From Chloroflexota bacterium (GTDB lineage Bacteria > Chloroflexota > Limnocylindria > Limnocylindrales > CSP1-4), in NCBI GenBank assembly GCA_021801545.1, contig JAJYXX010000311.1, positions 1 through 8,563 on the forward strand: a DNA stretch of 8,563 nucleotides, read 5' to 3'. The notes beneath the pieces are model-generated. The model did not search any database, was not told where the DNA came from, and saw only the letters and a list, made by a program, of their open reading frames with translations. This document shows positions 1 to 5,636 of this stretch, piece by piece (positions within the stretch are counted from its first letter, which is position 1; each line of letters opens with the position of its first letter). The position numbers were made by a program, and so were the translations under genes.

Positions 1-1
1 C

Positions 2-946
2 GTCGAGCTGGCCGAGGCATCCGGGCTCTCCCGGCTGAGCGCGGCGGAGCGTGACGCCGGGCGCGCCTCGACCCGGGGCACCGGCGAGGTGCTGCGGGCC
101 GTGCTCGACGCCGGGGTCCGCCATGTCGTCCTGGGCGTCGGCGGCAGCGCCACGACCGACGGCGGGTCGGGCATCCTGGCGGCTCTCGGCGCCCGCTTCC
201 TCGATGCCGCCGGTCGTGAGCTGGCCGATGGCGGCGCCGCCCTCGCCGAGCTCGCCTGGATCGACCTCTCCGGGCTCGACCCGCAGCTCGCCGAGCTGGA
301 GCTGCGGGTCGCGTGCGACGTGACGAACCCGTTGCTCGGGCCAGCCGGGGCGGCCGCCACGTACGGACCGCAGAAGGGCGCCGGTCGTCGCGACGTTGCC
401 GCTCTCGACGCGGCGCTTGGGCGCTATGCGGACGTCCTCGAGGCGACGACCGGTCGCCAGGAGCGTGACACGCCGGGCGCGGGCGCGGCCGGCGGGACGA
501 CGTTCGGCCTCCTCTGCCTGCGCGACCGGCTGCGCGCCCTGGAGCTCATGGCCGGCGTCGAGCTGGTCATCGACGAGACCGATCTCGAGGGGCGCCTGCG
601 TTCGGCCGATCTCGTCATCACCGGCGAGGGGAGGATCGATGCCCAGACCGCGTTCGGCAAGACCGCCCTCGGCGTGGCGCGGCGGGCGGCAGCGGCCGGC
701 CTCACCTGCATCGCCGTCGGCGGCGGCGTCGAGCCGGAGGGGATCACGGCGCTCGCCGAGTTCGGGGCGATCGTCGTGCCCGTCGCGGAGCGGCCCGGGA
801 GCGTCGAGGAGGCGATGGCCGCCGGCGCCGCCCCGGTCGAACGAGCCGCCGAGCGGATCGCGCGGCTGCTGACGATCGGCCTGTCCCGGTCCGCGTCGGC
901 CTCGCCGTCCCCGTCCCCGTCGCCGTCTCCGTCGCCGTCCCCGTAG
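2..946 (+). CDS. glxK: Glycerate kinase (glycerate 2-kinase family), 5'-truncated by window edge
   Basis: ATP-dependent phosphorylation of D-glycerate, in this family to 2-phosphoglycerate, feeding glycerate from glyoxylate or sugar-acid breakdown into lower glycolysis in the cytoplasm. The frame is open from the window edge, so the N-terminus is missing; 314 residues are visible against about 380 in E. coli GlxK/GarK. Family blocks appear in the expected order: GTGE near nt 77-88, GGSATTDGG at 140-166, CDVTNPLLG from 314, a PQKGA block near 368-382, GGTTFGLL near 491-514 and LVITGEGRIDAQT near 611-649. The fold is therefore complete to its end. The protein finishes with a non-family tail, SASA followed by (SP)7, encoded by a hexanucleotide repeat up to the TAG at 944-946. 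The gene is probably active; the low-complexity tail is most likely dispensable. Family assignment is secure; the exact substrate is inferred. Confidence 0.93.
   Translation, partial: VELAEASGLSRLSAAERDAGRASTRGTGEVLRAVLDAGVRHVVLGVGGSATTDGGSGILAALGARFLDAAGRELADGGAALAELAWIDLSGLDPQLAELELRVACDVTNPLLGPAGAAATYGPQKGAGRRDVAALDAALGRYADVLEATTGRQERDTPGAGAAGGTTFGLLCLRDRLRALELMAGVELVIDETDLEGRLRSADLVITGEGRIDAQTAFGKTALGVARRAAAAGLTCIAVGGGVEPEGITALAEFGAIVVPVAERPGSVEEAMAAGAAPVERAAERIARLLTIGLSRSASASPSPSPSPSPSPSP
902..943 (+). repeat. Hexanucleotide microsatellite (CCGTCN-type, 7 units) encoding (Ser-Pro)7
   Basis: Seven TCN-CCG codon pairs run without interruption directly into the stop codon of the glycerate kinase gene. 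The third base of the Ser codons varies (TCG, TCC, TCT), so the tract is slightly degenerate. Units are 6 bp, so gain or loss of a unit keeps the frame. It is likely a replication-slippage product in a tolerated C-terminal tail. Confidence 0.9.
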
Positions 947-961
947 CACGAGAAGGGCTAC
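943..961 (-). repeat. REP-like palindromic repeat, copy 1 (inverted orientation), over the glycerate kinase stop codon
   Basis: The 16-mer at 945-960 is the exact reverse complement of the element at 1119-1134. With flanks it can form a hairpin: bases 943-949 pair with 955-961 with one A/G mismatch, leaving a GAGAA loop. The TAG stop of the upstream gene lies in the left arm. It could act as a 3' mRNA-end structure or weak terminator, but no T tract follows. The sequence match is observed; function is inferred. Confidence 0.7.
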
Positions 962-1036
962 CAGAGCGGCATTCGGCGCTCGGCGCAGACGATCCGGACG
1001 GATCCGGGGGTCTCGCCGGCCGGTTATCGCGCCTGC

Positions 1037-1052
1037 AAGCCCTTCTCGTGCT
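1037..1052 (+). repeat. REP-like palindromic repeat, copy 2
   Basis: Bases 1038-1052 (AGCCCTTCTCGTGCT) match 15 of 15 the core of the copy at 1119-1134. Only the leading T is changed to A. It is inverted relative to copy 1, so copies 1 and 2 could also pair with each other around a loop of roughly 76 bases. Confidence 0.75.
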
Positions 1053-1118
1053 GTCCCGGCCGATATCGAGCCCGGGAGCGGACCCGGCAGCCCCCGCGAT
1101 TGGGAAAAAGCGGCCCGA

Positions 1119-1134
1119 TAGCCCTTCTCGTGCT
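1119..1134 (+). repeat. REP-like palindromic repeat, copy 3
   Basis: TAGCCCTTCTCGTGCT. The surrounding CGATAG...GCTGCGCGTGC context is shared with copy 4, so the repeat unit extends beyond the 16-bp core. Copy starts are spaced about 81 bp (copies 2 to 3) and 76 bp (copies 3 to 4). Confidence 0.75.
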
Positions 1135-1146
1135 GCGCGTGCCGGC

Positions 1147-1270
1147 GGCGCCTGCCGGGCGGCGCCTGCCGGGCGGCGCGCGGCAGCAGCGCGATAGCCC
1201 TTCTCGGGCTGCGCGTGCGTCCTGCGGGCTGCGCCCGCCGGGCTGCGTTTGCGGGCTGCGCCTGCGGGCT
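1147..1270 (+). repeat. GC-rich short tandem repeats upstream of the endonuclease III-like gene
   Basis: Two adjacent copies of GGCGCCTGCCGGGC lie at 1147-1160 and 1161-1174. Further on, CGGGCTGCG recurs at 1205-1213, 1225-1233, 1239-1247 and 1252-1260, with a partial copy at 1265-1270 (spacing 20, 14 and 13 bp). The rest of the 947-1290 gap contains the REP-like copies described separately. I find no credible reading frame, tRNA or riboswitch there. Confidence 0.7.
1195..1210 (+). repeat. REP-like palindromic repeat, copy 4 (perfect hairpin variant)
   Basis: TAGCCCTTCTCGGGCT differs from copy 3 by one base (T to G). The change makes the element a perfect 5-bp hairpin: AGCCC at 1196-1200 pairs with GGGCT at 1206-1210 around a TTCTC loop. 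The other copies carry one mismatch in the stem. Confidence 0.75.
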
Positions 1271-1278
1271 TCCTGGTC

Positions 1279-1284
1279 TACCGT
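1279..1284 (+). promoter_or_regulatory. Candidate -10 element of a leaderless promoter for the DNA glycosylase gene
   Basis: TACCGT fits a TANNNT -10 pattern and ends 6 bases before the ATG at 1291, which would place transcription start at or next to the start codon. No Shine-Dalgarno motif is present upstream of the ATG. The -35 region (about 1257-1262) is poor. The call rests mainly on the same spacing seen before the ATGs at 2121 and 2878. Confidence 0.35.
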
Positions 1285-1290
1285 TCGACC

Positions 1291-2082
1291 ATGCCAACCA
1301 GGGTGAAGGACCCCGTCCGCACGTGGGTCCGCCGGCTCGAGCGCAGCCGGCCCGGCCTTGTCGCCGACGTCCTCGCCGGCCTGGCGACGATCCACGGCCA
1401 CCCGACCTGGGAGCGTCGCCTCGACTCGACGAGCGAGCTCGTCCTGACGATCCTCTCCCAGAACAGCGCCGACCTGAACGCCGAGCGGGCGTTCGAGTCG
1501 CTGCGCCGGGCGTTCCCTTCCGATCGACCGCCGGAGATCCATCGACCGGGACCGGGCTGGGGCGGGGCGGGCCTGTCGGCCGCACCACCACCGGACTGGT
1601 CCGCGGTCGAGCACGCCCCGCTCGAGCAGCTCGTCGAGGCGATCCGTCCCGGCGGGCTCGCCGCCCAGAAGGCGCCACGGATTCAGGCGGCCCTGCGCAC
1701 GATTCGCGAGGCGCGTGGCGACTACTCGCTCGAGTTCCTCGCCGACCTGCCCGCCCTCGAGGCGCGCGACTGGCTCACCCGGATCGACGGCGTCGGCCCG
1801 AAGACCGCCTCGGTCCTGCTCCTGATGAGCTTCGGGCAGCCGCTGATGCCTGTCGACCGCCACGTCGAGCGCGTCTCGAAGCGGATCGGCCTGATCCCGC
1901 CGACCGCCACCGCCGACGAGGCACACGAGATCTACCTCGCCCTCCTCGAGCCCGACCAGGTCTACGAGGCGCACGTCAACCTCATCCGCCACGGCCGTCT
2001 CGTCTGCCACGCCCGGCGCCCCGAGTGCGCACGCTGCCCGGTCGCCGCCCGCTGCCGCTTCGTCGACCCGAAGGCACCCTGA
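1291..2082 (+). CDS. nth: Endonuclease III-like DNA glycosylase/AP lyase (HhH-GPD, [4Fe-4S])
   Basis: Base-excision-repair enzyme that removes oxidised pyrimidines and nicks abasic sites in DNA. It has 263 residues. The helix-hairpin-helix GVGPKTA contains Lys171, and Asp189 lies in PVDRH 18 residues later. This matches the Lys120/Asp138 spacing of E. coli Nth. The iron-sulfur motif C-X6-C-X2-C-X5-C is intact (Cys239, 246, 249, 255). The first catalytic-domain helix carries LSQNS at 55-59, as in the LSQN-type branch of the family rather than the LSAQ of E. coli Nth. The protein is about 50 residues longer than E. coli Nth, mostly through a Pro/Gly-rich loop around residues 80-110. ATG 1291 is chosen over the in-frame TTG at 1249 because the upstream codons fall in repeat DNA. 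It is probably monocistronic, or read into the VapBC pair 38 bp downstream. Substrate range cannot be read from sequence. Confidence 0.93.
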   Translation: MPTRVKDPVRTWVRRLERSRPGLVADVLAGLATIHGHPTWERRLDSTSELVLTILSQNSADLNAERAFESLRRAFPSDRPPEIHRPGPGWGGAGLSAAPPPDWSAVEHAPLEQLVEAIRPGGLAAQKAPRIQAALRTIREARGDYSLEFLADLPALEARDWLTRIDGVGPKTASVLLLMSFGQPLMPVDRHVERVSKRIGLIPPTATADEAHEIYLALLEPDQVYEAHVNLIRHGRLVCHARRPECARCPVAARCRFVDPKAP

Positions 2083-2085
2083 GAC

Positions 2086-2132
2086 TTGCGTATCTCGGGC
2101 TGATATGCATACTACGACGCATGAGGAATGCA
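2086..2132 (+). promoter_or_regulatory. Candidate vapBC promoter and operator, leaderless start
   Basis: TTGCGT (2086-2091), a 16-base spacer and CATACT (2108-2113, 4 of 6 to TATAAT) lie ahead of the ATG at 2121, with only 7 bases between -10 and ATG and no Shine-Dalgarno. A 5-bp inverted repeat, TGCAT at 2106-2110 and ATGCA at 2128-2132, brackets the expected start site and overlaps the -10. It is a plausible autorepression operator for the AbrB-fold antitoxin. Short arms keep confidence low. Confidence 0.4.
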
Positions 2133-2429
2133 CTCGGCACTTCCGTAGGCAAGCGCGGACAGATCACGATCGAGAAGGAGGTCCGCGAGAAGCTCGGCAT
2201 CAGGCCGAAGGACATCGCGATCCAGGCGATCGTCGACGGGCGACTGATCGTCACGTTCGTGAAGCGCTACGAGCCGCACATGCGATCACTTGCCGGGATC
2301 CTCGGACCGCCGCCCCGCCTGCCCGACCCGAACAAGAGTTGGGATGAGCTCGTCGCGGAGGCGGCCGCTGCCGCGTACCTGGACAAGGAGCGACGAGCCC
2401 GGGGCGAGCCTGCGGACGACGATGGCTGA
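2121..2429 (+). CDS. vapB: AbrB/SpoVT-fold antitoxin (VapB-type)
   Basis: DNA-binding antitoxin that would neutralise the PIN-domain toxin encoded next and repress their shared promoter. It has 102 residues. The N-terminal swapped-hairpin AbrB domain spans about residues 5-48, with the hallmark GKRGQITIEKEVREKLGI at 10-27 and a beta-hairpin around DGRLIV. The C-terminal half (SLAGILG, then an acidic, Ala-rich helix with WDELV near residue 75) is the usual toxin-binding tail. The gene can be read in frame from far upstream through the glycosylase gene region, but ATG 2121 is the natural start because it begins exactly at the AbrB domain and follows a promoter-like element. The last 8 bases overlap the toxin gene, indicating translational coupling. 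Confidence 0.88.
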   Translation: MRNALGTSVGKRGQITIEKEVREKLGIRPKDIAIQAIVDGRLIVTFVKRYEPHMRSLAGILGPPPRLPDPNKSWDELVAEAAAAAYLDKERRARGEPADDDG

Positions 2430-2847
2430 CGCCGAACCGACGACGTTCGTCGACGCCAACGTCGTCATCGCATACCTCTCAGCGCACGATCCCGACCTCA
2501 TGGCGCGCGCGCAATCGATCATCGAGGTCGATGCACTCCGGGTGCTCTCCGTGACGGTGCTCCTCGAGACTGCCTGGGTCCTGGATCGCACCTACCGGTA
2601 CCGGGCTCGGGACATCGCGGCGGCGATCCTCGGTTTCCTGTCTCGCGCGAACGTCATGATCGCGGAGCTTCCGAAAGACACCGTGGTGGCGATGGTTGGG
2701 CGCTGGCACGAGGGACGGATCGGGTCCATCGGTGACGCCATGATCGCCGCCAGCATGGCGACAAGCCGCGCCGAGCTCATCTACAGTTTCGACCGAAGAT
2801 TCCCCCGCGACCTGGGGTGGGAAGTCCACGCCGGCCCCATGGCCTGA
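2422..2847 (+). CDS. vapC: PIN-domain ribonuclease toxin (VapC-type)
   Basis: Mg2+-dependent endoribonuclease of the VapC type; when freed from antitoxin it cleaves RNA (tRNA or rRNA in studied homologues) and slows growth. It has 141 residues, the normal family length. All four expected acidic residues are visible: Asp11 in FVDANV, Glu49 in LLETAWVL, Asp105 in IGDAMIAA and Asp124 in SFDRRF. The toxin therefore looks intact rather than decayed. ATG 2422 lies inside ATGGCTGA, overlapping the antitoxin stop at 2427-2429. The stop codon at 2845-2847 coincides with the -35 region of the next gene's candidate promoter. RNA target cannot be predicted. Family-level assignment is firm; the specific VapC subgroup is not. 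Confidence 0.9.
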   Translation: MADAEPTTFVDANVVIAYLSAHDPDLMARAQSIIEVDALRVLSVTVLLETAWVLDRTYRYRARDIAAAILGFLSRANVMIAELPKDTVVAMVGRWHEGRIGSIGDAMIAASMATSRAELIYSFDRRFPRDLGWEVHAGPMA

Positions 2848-2871
2848 GACGATCCGGGCACTCCCTATACT
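2844..2871 (+). promoter_or_regulatory. Candidate promoter of the two-component operon, leaderless start
   Basis: CTGAGA (2844-2849, 4 of 6 to TTGACA), a 16-base spacer and TATACT (2866-2871, 5 of 6 to TATAAT) are placed so that transcription would start at or immediately before the ATG at 2878, 6 bases after the -10. There is no Shine-Dalgarno upstream of the ATG. The -35 overlaps the vapC stop codon. Confidence 0.55.
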
Positions 2872-2877
2872 CGGGCC

Positions 2878-3630
2878 ATGCTGAGCGGCGGAGCGGCGGG
2901 ACCGTACGGAGCAACCTCGCCCCGGATCCTCCTCGTCGACGACGACCCGAACCTGCTCGTCGTGCTCGCCGACCAGCTTCGCGACGACGGCTTCGAGGTC
3001 ACGACCGCTCGAGACGGCACCGAGGCGCTGCGCCGGCTCGAGGCCTCCTGGCCGGATCTCCTGATCGTGGACATGATGATGCCCCGCAAGGACGGCCTCT
3101 CCCTCGCCCGGGAGATCAAGGAGCGCGCCGACCTGCCGATCATCGTCCTCTCGGCGATCGACGCCGGCGACAGCAAGGCCGACCTTCTCGACGAGGTCGC
3201 CGAGGACTACGTCACGAAGCCCTACCACTACCCCGAGCTGCGGGCGCGAATCCACCGCGTCCTCCGGCGGCTCGGCGATCGCGTCCCGCGCCAGAGCCTC
3301 GTCCTCGGGCCAGCGCTCACGCTCGAGCTCCATCGCCGGGTGGCGATCGTCGACGGTCGAGCGGTCGGCCTGACGCCGACCGAATCGCGCCTCCTCTACT
3401 CGCTCGCGGCCAACCTCGGCCGGACCGTCACGACCGAGACGCTCCTGGCGCGCGGCTGGGCGGACACCGAGGACGCCGACCCCTCGTACGTCTGGGTGAC
3501 GATGCGCCGTCTCCGCCAGAAGCTCGAGCGCGATCCGAACCACCCGGTCCACCTGCTGACGGTCCGGGGCGTCGGCTATCGACTCGTGGCGGCCGGCGAC
3601 GCGCCCGAACGCCCGAGGACGACCGGGTGA
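2878..3630 (+). CDS. OmpR/PhoB-family response regulator
   Basis: Cytoplasmic transcription factor activated by aspartyl phosphorylation from the kinase encoded next. It has 250 residues. The receiver domain (about 15-130) has the acidic cluster Asp21-Asp23, phospho-acceptor Asp65 in IVDMMMP, Ser92 in VLSA and the conserved Lys114 in VTKPY. The winged-helix DNA-binding domain (about 140-242) has LTPTESRLL, a recognition helix around VWVTMRRLRQKL and the terminal wing VRGVGYRLV. The first 14 residues before the receiver are Gly/Ala-rich and not part of the family. ATG 2878 is supported by the TATACT element just upstream. The segment after alpha4 reads DEVAEDYVTKP instead of the usual GADDYVTKP, a mild divergence. 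It overlaps the kinase gene by 4 bp. Regulated genes are unknown; the nearby tad-like cassette is one possibility, not shown. Confidence 0.94.
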   Translation: MLSGGAAGPYGATSPRILLVDDDPNLLVVLADQLRDDGFEVTTARDGTEALRRLEASWPDLLIVDMMMPRKDGLSLAREIKERADLPIIVLSAIDAGDSKADLLDEVAEDYVTKPYHYPELRARIHRVLRRLGDRVPRQSLVLGPALTLELHRRVAIVDGRAVGLTPTESRLLYSLAANLGRTVTTETLLARGWADTEDADPSYVWVTMRRLRQKLERDPNHPVHLLTVRGVGYRLVAAGDAPERPRTTG

Positions 3631-5138
3631 TCGACCCCGGGCGCGGGCGCGACCCCGATCGCGACCCCGGGCTCGACGCCGGGCTCGATCCCGACACCGG
3701 GCACGAAGCCAAGCGCGGTCGCGACCGCGAGGCCTTCGGCGAACCGGTCGGGCCCCGGCTCGCCTTCCGGACCCGGATCACGCTCGCCCTCGTCGCTGCC
3801 GCCGTCGTCCCCCTCGCCGGCTTCGGGGTCGTGCTCGTCGCGTCCGGCCTCCTCGGCGCCGACCAAACGCTGCACCGGCTCCTCCTGTTCGCGATCGCCG
3901 TGGCGACCCTGCTCGCGGTCTTCGTCGCCTACCTGCTCGCGGCCGACCTCACCCGGCCGCTCCGGGCGATCGCGGCGGCCGTCGATCGCGTCTCGGCCGG
4001 CAACCTCGACACCCCGATCGTCGTCACCGGCGACGACGAGCTCGCCCGGCTCGCCGAGAGTCACAACCGGCTGGCCGCGGATCTCGAACGCCGGAACCGC
4101 GAGCTCGAACGGATCCTCCAGGCGGTCGAGGCGTCGTCACCCCGCGACGGCGTCGACTGGCTGATCGGTCGCGCCGCCGCCGACGCCCGGGAAGCGTTCG
4201 GCCTGATCGACAGCGTGATCGTGCTCGGCGATCCGGCAACCGTGCCTGCCGAAGAGACGATCCCGGGCGAGCCGCGCCCCGTCCGCGCCGAGCTCCGCTC
4301 CGGCGGCGATCCGATCGGCGTTCTCGCCGGCCACCTGCCCGCGACCCGCCGCTGGGAGCGCGCCGACCAGGACCTGCTCGAGCTGTTCGCCCGCGAGGTC
4401 GGGGTGGCGATCCGCAACGCCGAGCTGTTCGCCCGGGTCGAGGCCCAGAACGCCCAGTTGCTCGAGCTCGACGCGGCCAAGGACGACTTCCTGCGGGGTG
4501 TCAGCCACAACCTCCAGACGCCGCTGACGAGCATCCGCGCCTATGCCGAGCAGCTCGGCACCGACCATCCGGACCGACGGCTGGAGATCATCGCCGAGCA
4601 GGCCGAGCGGCTCTCGCGAATGGTCCGTCAGCTCCTCACGGTGACCCGGCTCGAGTCGGGGGCGCTGAAGCCGGAGGCCGAGGTCGTCGCGCTGGCGCCC
4701 AGAGTGCGGCGAGCCTGGGAGGCGATCGCGGTCGAGGAGATTCCGTTCATGCTCGCGGATCGGTCGGGTGGCTGGCTCGCGATCGCCGACACCGATCAGC
4801 TCGACCAGGTCCTCTGGGCGCTCCTCGACAACGCGGTGAAGCACGGCCGGCGCGGGCCGGTCGAGGTCGAGATCGCGGCCGACGAGGCTGCCGGCCGACT
4901 CCGCCTGACGGTCACCGACCACGGCCCGGGTATCCCGGAGGGCGATCGCAGCCGGCTCTTCGGACGGTTCGAGCGCGGCAGCAGCCAGCGCGCGGAGGAC
5001 GGCTCCGGGCTCGGGCTCTACGTCTCGCGCGAGCTCGCCCAGGCGATGGGCGGCGACCTCGTCCTCGAGCCGGCGGCCGCGGGCCGCGGCGCAGCCTTCA
5101 GCGTCTACCTGCCGGGAGAGCCCCCGGACGAGGCCTGA
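3627..5138 (+). CDS. Membrane sensor histidine kinase (HAMP, GAF-like, HisKA, HATPase_c)
   Basis: Sensor partner of the response regulator; it autophosphorylates a His and passes the phosphate to Asp65 of that protein. It has 503 residues from GTG 3627, supported by GAGGA at 3615-3619 (7-base spacing) and the GTGA overlap. Order: Asp/Pro/Gly-rich cytoplasmic N-terminus (1-45), TM1 (51-76), a loop of about 8 residues, TM2 (85-106), HAMP (107-160), a weak GAF-like region (about 165-270), then the HisKA helix with His294 in VSHNLQTPL. In the ATPase domain, the N box LDNAVKHG has Asn402, the G1 box DHGPGIP starts at Asp431, then come LFGRFERG and the G2 GSGLGLY. The residue after the phospho-His is Asn instead of the usual Glu/Asp. 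The near absence of an extracytoplasmic domain suggests sensing within the membrane or via the cytoplasmic GAF-like region. Longer in-frame N-termini overlap the regulator gene and are rejected. Confidence 0.94.
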   Translation: MIDPGRGRDPDRDPGLDAGLDPDTGHEAKRGRDREAFGEPVGPRLAFRTRITLALVAAAVVPLAGFGVVLVASGLLGADQTLHRLLLFAIAVATLLAVFVAYLLAADLTRPLRAIAAAVDRVSAGNLDTPIVVTGDDELARLAESHNRLAADLERRNRELERILQAVEASSPRDGVDWLIGRAAADAREAFGLIDSVIVLGDPATVPAEETIPGEPRPVRAELRSGGDPIGVLAGHLPATRRWERADQDLLELFAREVGVAIRNAELFARVEAQNAQLLELDAAKDDFLRGVSHNLQTPLTSIRAYAEQLGTDHPDRRLEIIAEQAERLSRMVRQLLTVTRLESGALKPEAEVVALAPRVRRAWEAIAVEEIPFMLADRSGGWLAIADTDQLDQVLWALLDNAVKHGRRGPVEVEIAADEAAGRLRLTVTDHGPGIPEGDRSRLFGRFERGSSQRAEDGSGLGLYVSRELAQAMGGDLVLEPAAAGRGAAFSVYLPGEPPDEA

Positions 5139-5245
5139 CAGCGTCCCGCCGCAGTGCCCGCGCGTGACACTGCAAGCAGCGGCATCGCCGCGTTCGCCAT
5201 CAGGGCCAAGTCGCAGGGGACGCGCCCCGTTCCGATTCTCGGGTG

Positions 5246-5458
5246 CTACGCGGGCTCGAGAGCGCTCGACTGGAGGGCGGCGGGCGCTGGCTGCCGGACC
5301 CAGATGATCCGGCGCGGATCGCCCGCGAACAGCCCGGCCGCCGCGCCGCCGAGGACCGGTCCAAGGACGGGGCTGACGCCGACCGTGAAAGTGAGGAACG
5401 AACCCGCGGTCCAGCCGGTGAGGAACCAGAGGACGGCGGCGGCGATGCGCTTGTACAT
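5246..5458 (-). CDS. Small two-helix membrane protein, function unknown
   Basis: A 70-residue protein on the minus strand, read from ATG at 5458. It has a Lys/Arg start (MYKR), a first hydrophobic segment at about residues 5-27 and a second Gly/Ala/Leu segment at about 29-46. These are followed by the charged turn GDPRR, IIW, and a Pro/Ala-rich tail. The positive N-terminus and the loop after TM2 would both be cytoplasmic. Third codon positions are nearly all G or C, as in the other genes here, while the plus-strand frame over the same bases gives Arg/Pro-rich nonsense. That contrast supports this strand. Upstream in-frame starts (to 5638) add an Arg-rich stretch that looks non-coding. No Shine-Dalgarno precedes the ATG, so the start is uncertain. 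I do not recognise the family. It converges with the histidine kinase gene and is divergent from the tad-like cassette. Confidence 0.72.
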   Translation of the reverse strand: MYKRIAAAVLWFLTGWTAGSFLTFTVGVSPVLGPVLGGAAAGLFAGDPRRIIWVRQPAPAALQSSALEPA

Positions 5459-5636
5459 GCCGGGGTGTCGGCCCGAGGCCGCGCGCACGAAACGGGAGAG
5501 ACGTACTGTCGCGCGTAGCGATCCGTCGGGTGTTGACGGCTGTCGACGGTTTGACGCCCGTGCGCAAGGTGGCTCGCAAGGTGTCCTCCGCATAGTCGGT
5601 GCGTACCATGTACGCGATCGGGGGATCATTCGGCAC
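5459..5636. promoter_or_regulatory. Divergent intergenic region between the small membrane protein and the tad-like cassette
   Basis: 178 bp that should hold promoters for both directions. Visible: two TTGACG hexamers at 5533-5538 and 5551-5556, a direct repeat CGCAAGGTG at 5563-5571 and 5575-5583 (12-bp period), a -10-like TACCAT at 5604-5609 and a GGGGGA stretch at 5620-5625, 11 bases before the ATG at 5637, which could act as a weak ribosome-binding site. No convincingly spaced -35/-10 pair is seen for either direction. The direct repeat could be a regulator site. Confidence 0.4.

Noticed and set aside
943..1210. Possible CRISPR array
   Set aside because: Copies are only 16 bp, one is inverted, spacing is 76-81 bp and the intervening sequences are themselves repeat-rich; no cas genes are present.
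1024..2133. Long minus-strand frame (369 codons) over the DNA glycosylase gene
   Set aside because: It is the antisense shadow of a gene with intact catalytic and iron-sulfur motifs, and shows no domain of its own.
1215..2429. 404-codon plus-strand frame running into the antitoxin
   Set aside because: Everything before ATG 2121 is an out-of-frame, Arg/Pro-rich reading of the glycosylase gene; only the last 102 codons form an AbrB-type protein.
2121..2847. VapBC module as evidence of a mobile island or new defence system
   Set aside because: No integrase, transposase, att-like repeats or other defence genes flank it; chromosomal VapBC pairs are common.
2479..3552. Long minus-strand frame over vapC and the response regulator
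   Set aside because: Shadow of two well-supported plus-strand genes; composition is typical of antisense reading in high-GC DNA.
2817..3626. N-terminal extension of the histidine kinase frame
   Set aside because: It overlaps the whole response regulator gene and is Arg/Pro-rich nonsense; GTG 3627 with GAGGA and GTGA overlap is the better start.
5179..5191. GCGGC-ATC-GCCGC hairpin after the histidine kinase as a terminator
   Set aside because: Only a 5-bp stem and no T tract; in GC-rich DNA this is expected by chance, so it was not listed as a feature.
5154..5636. N-terminal extension of the first TadE-like frame
   Set aside because: It is antisense to the small membrane protein gene, and would put a pilin-type leader 180 residues into the protein.
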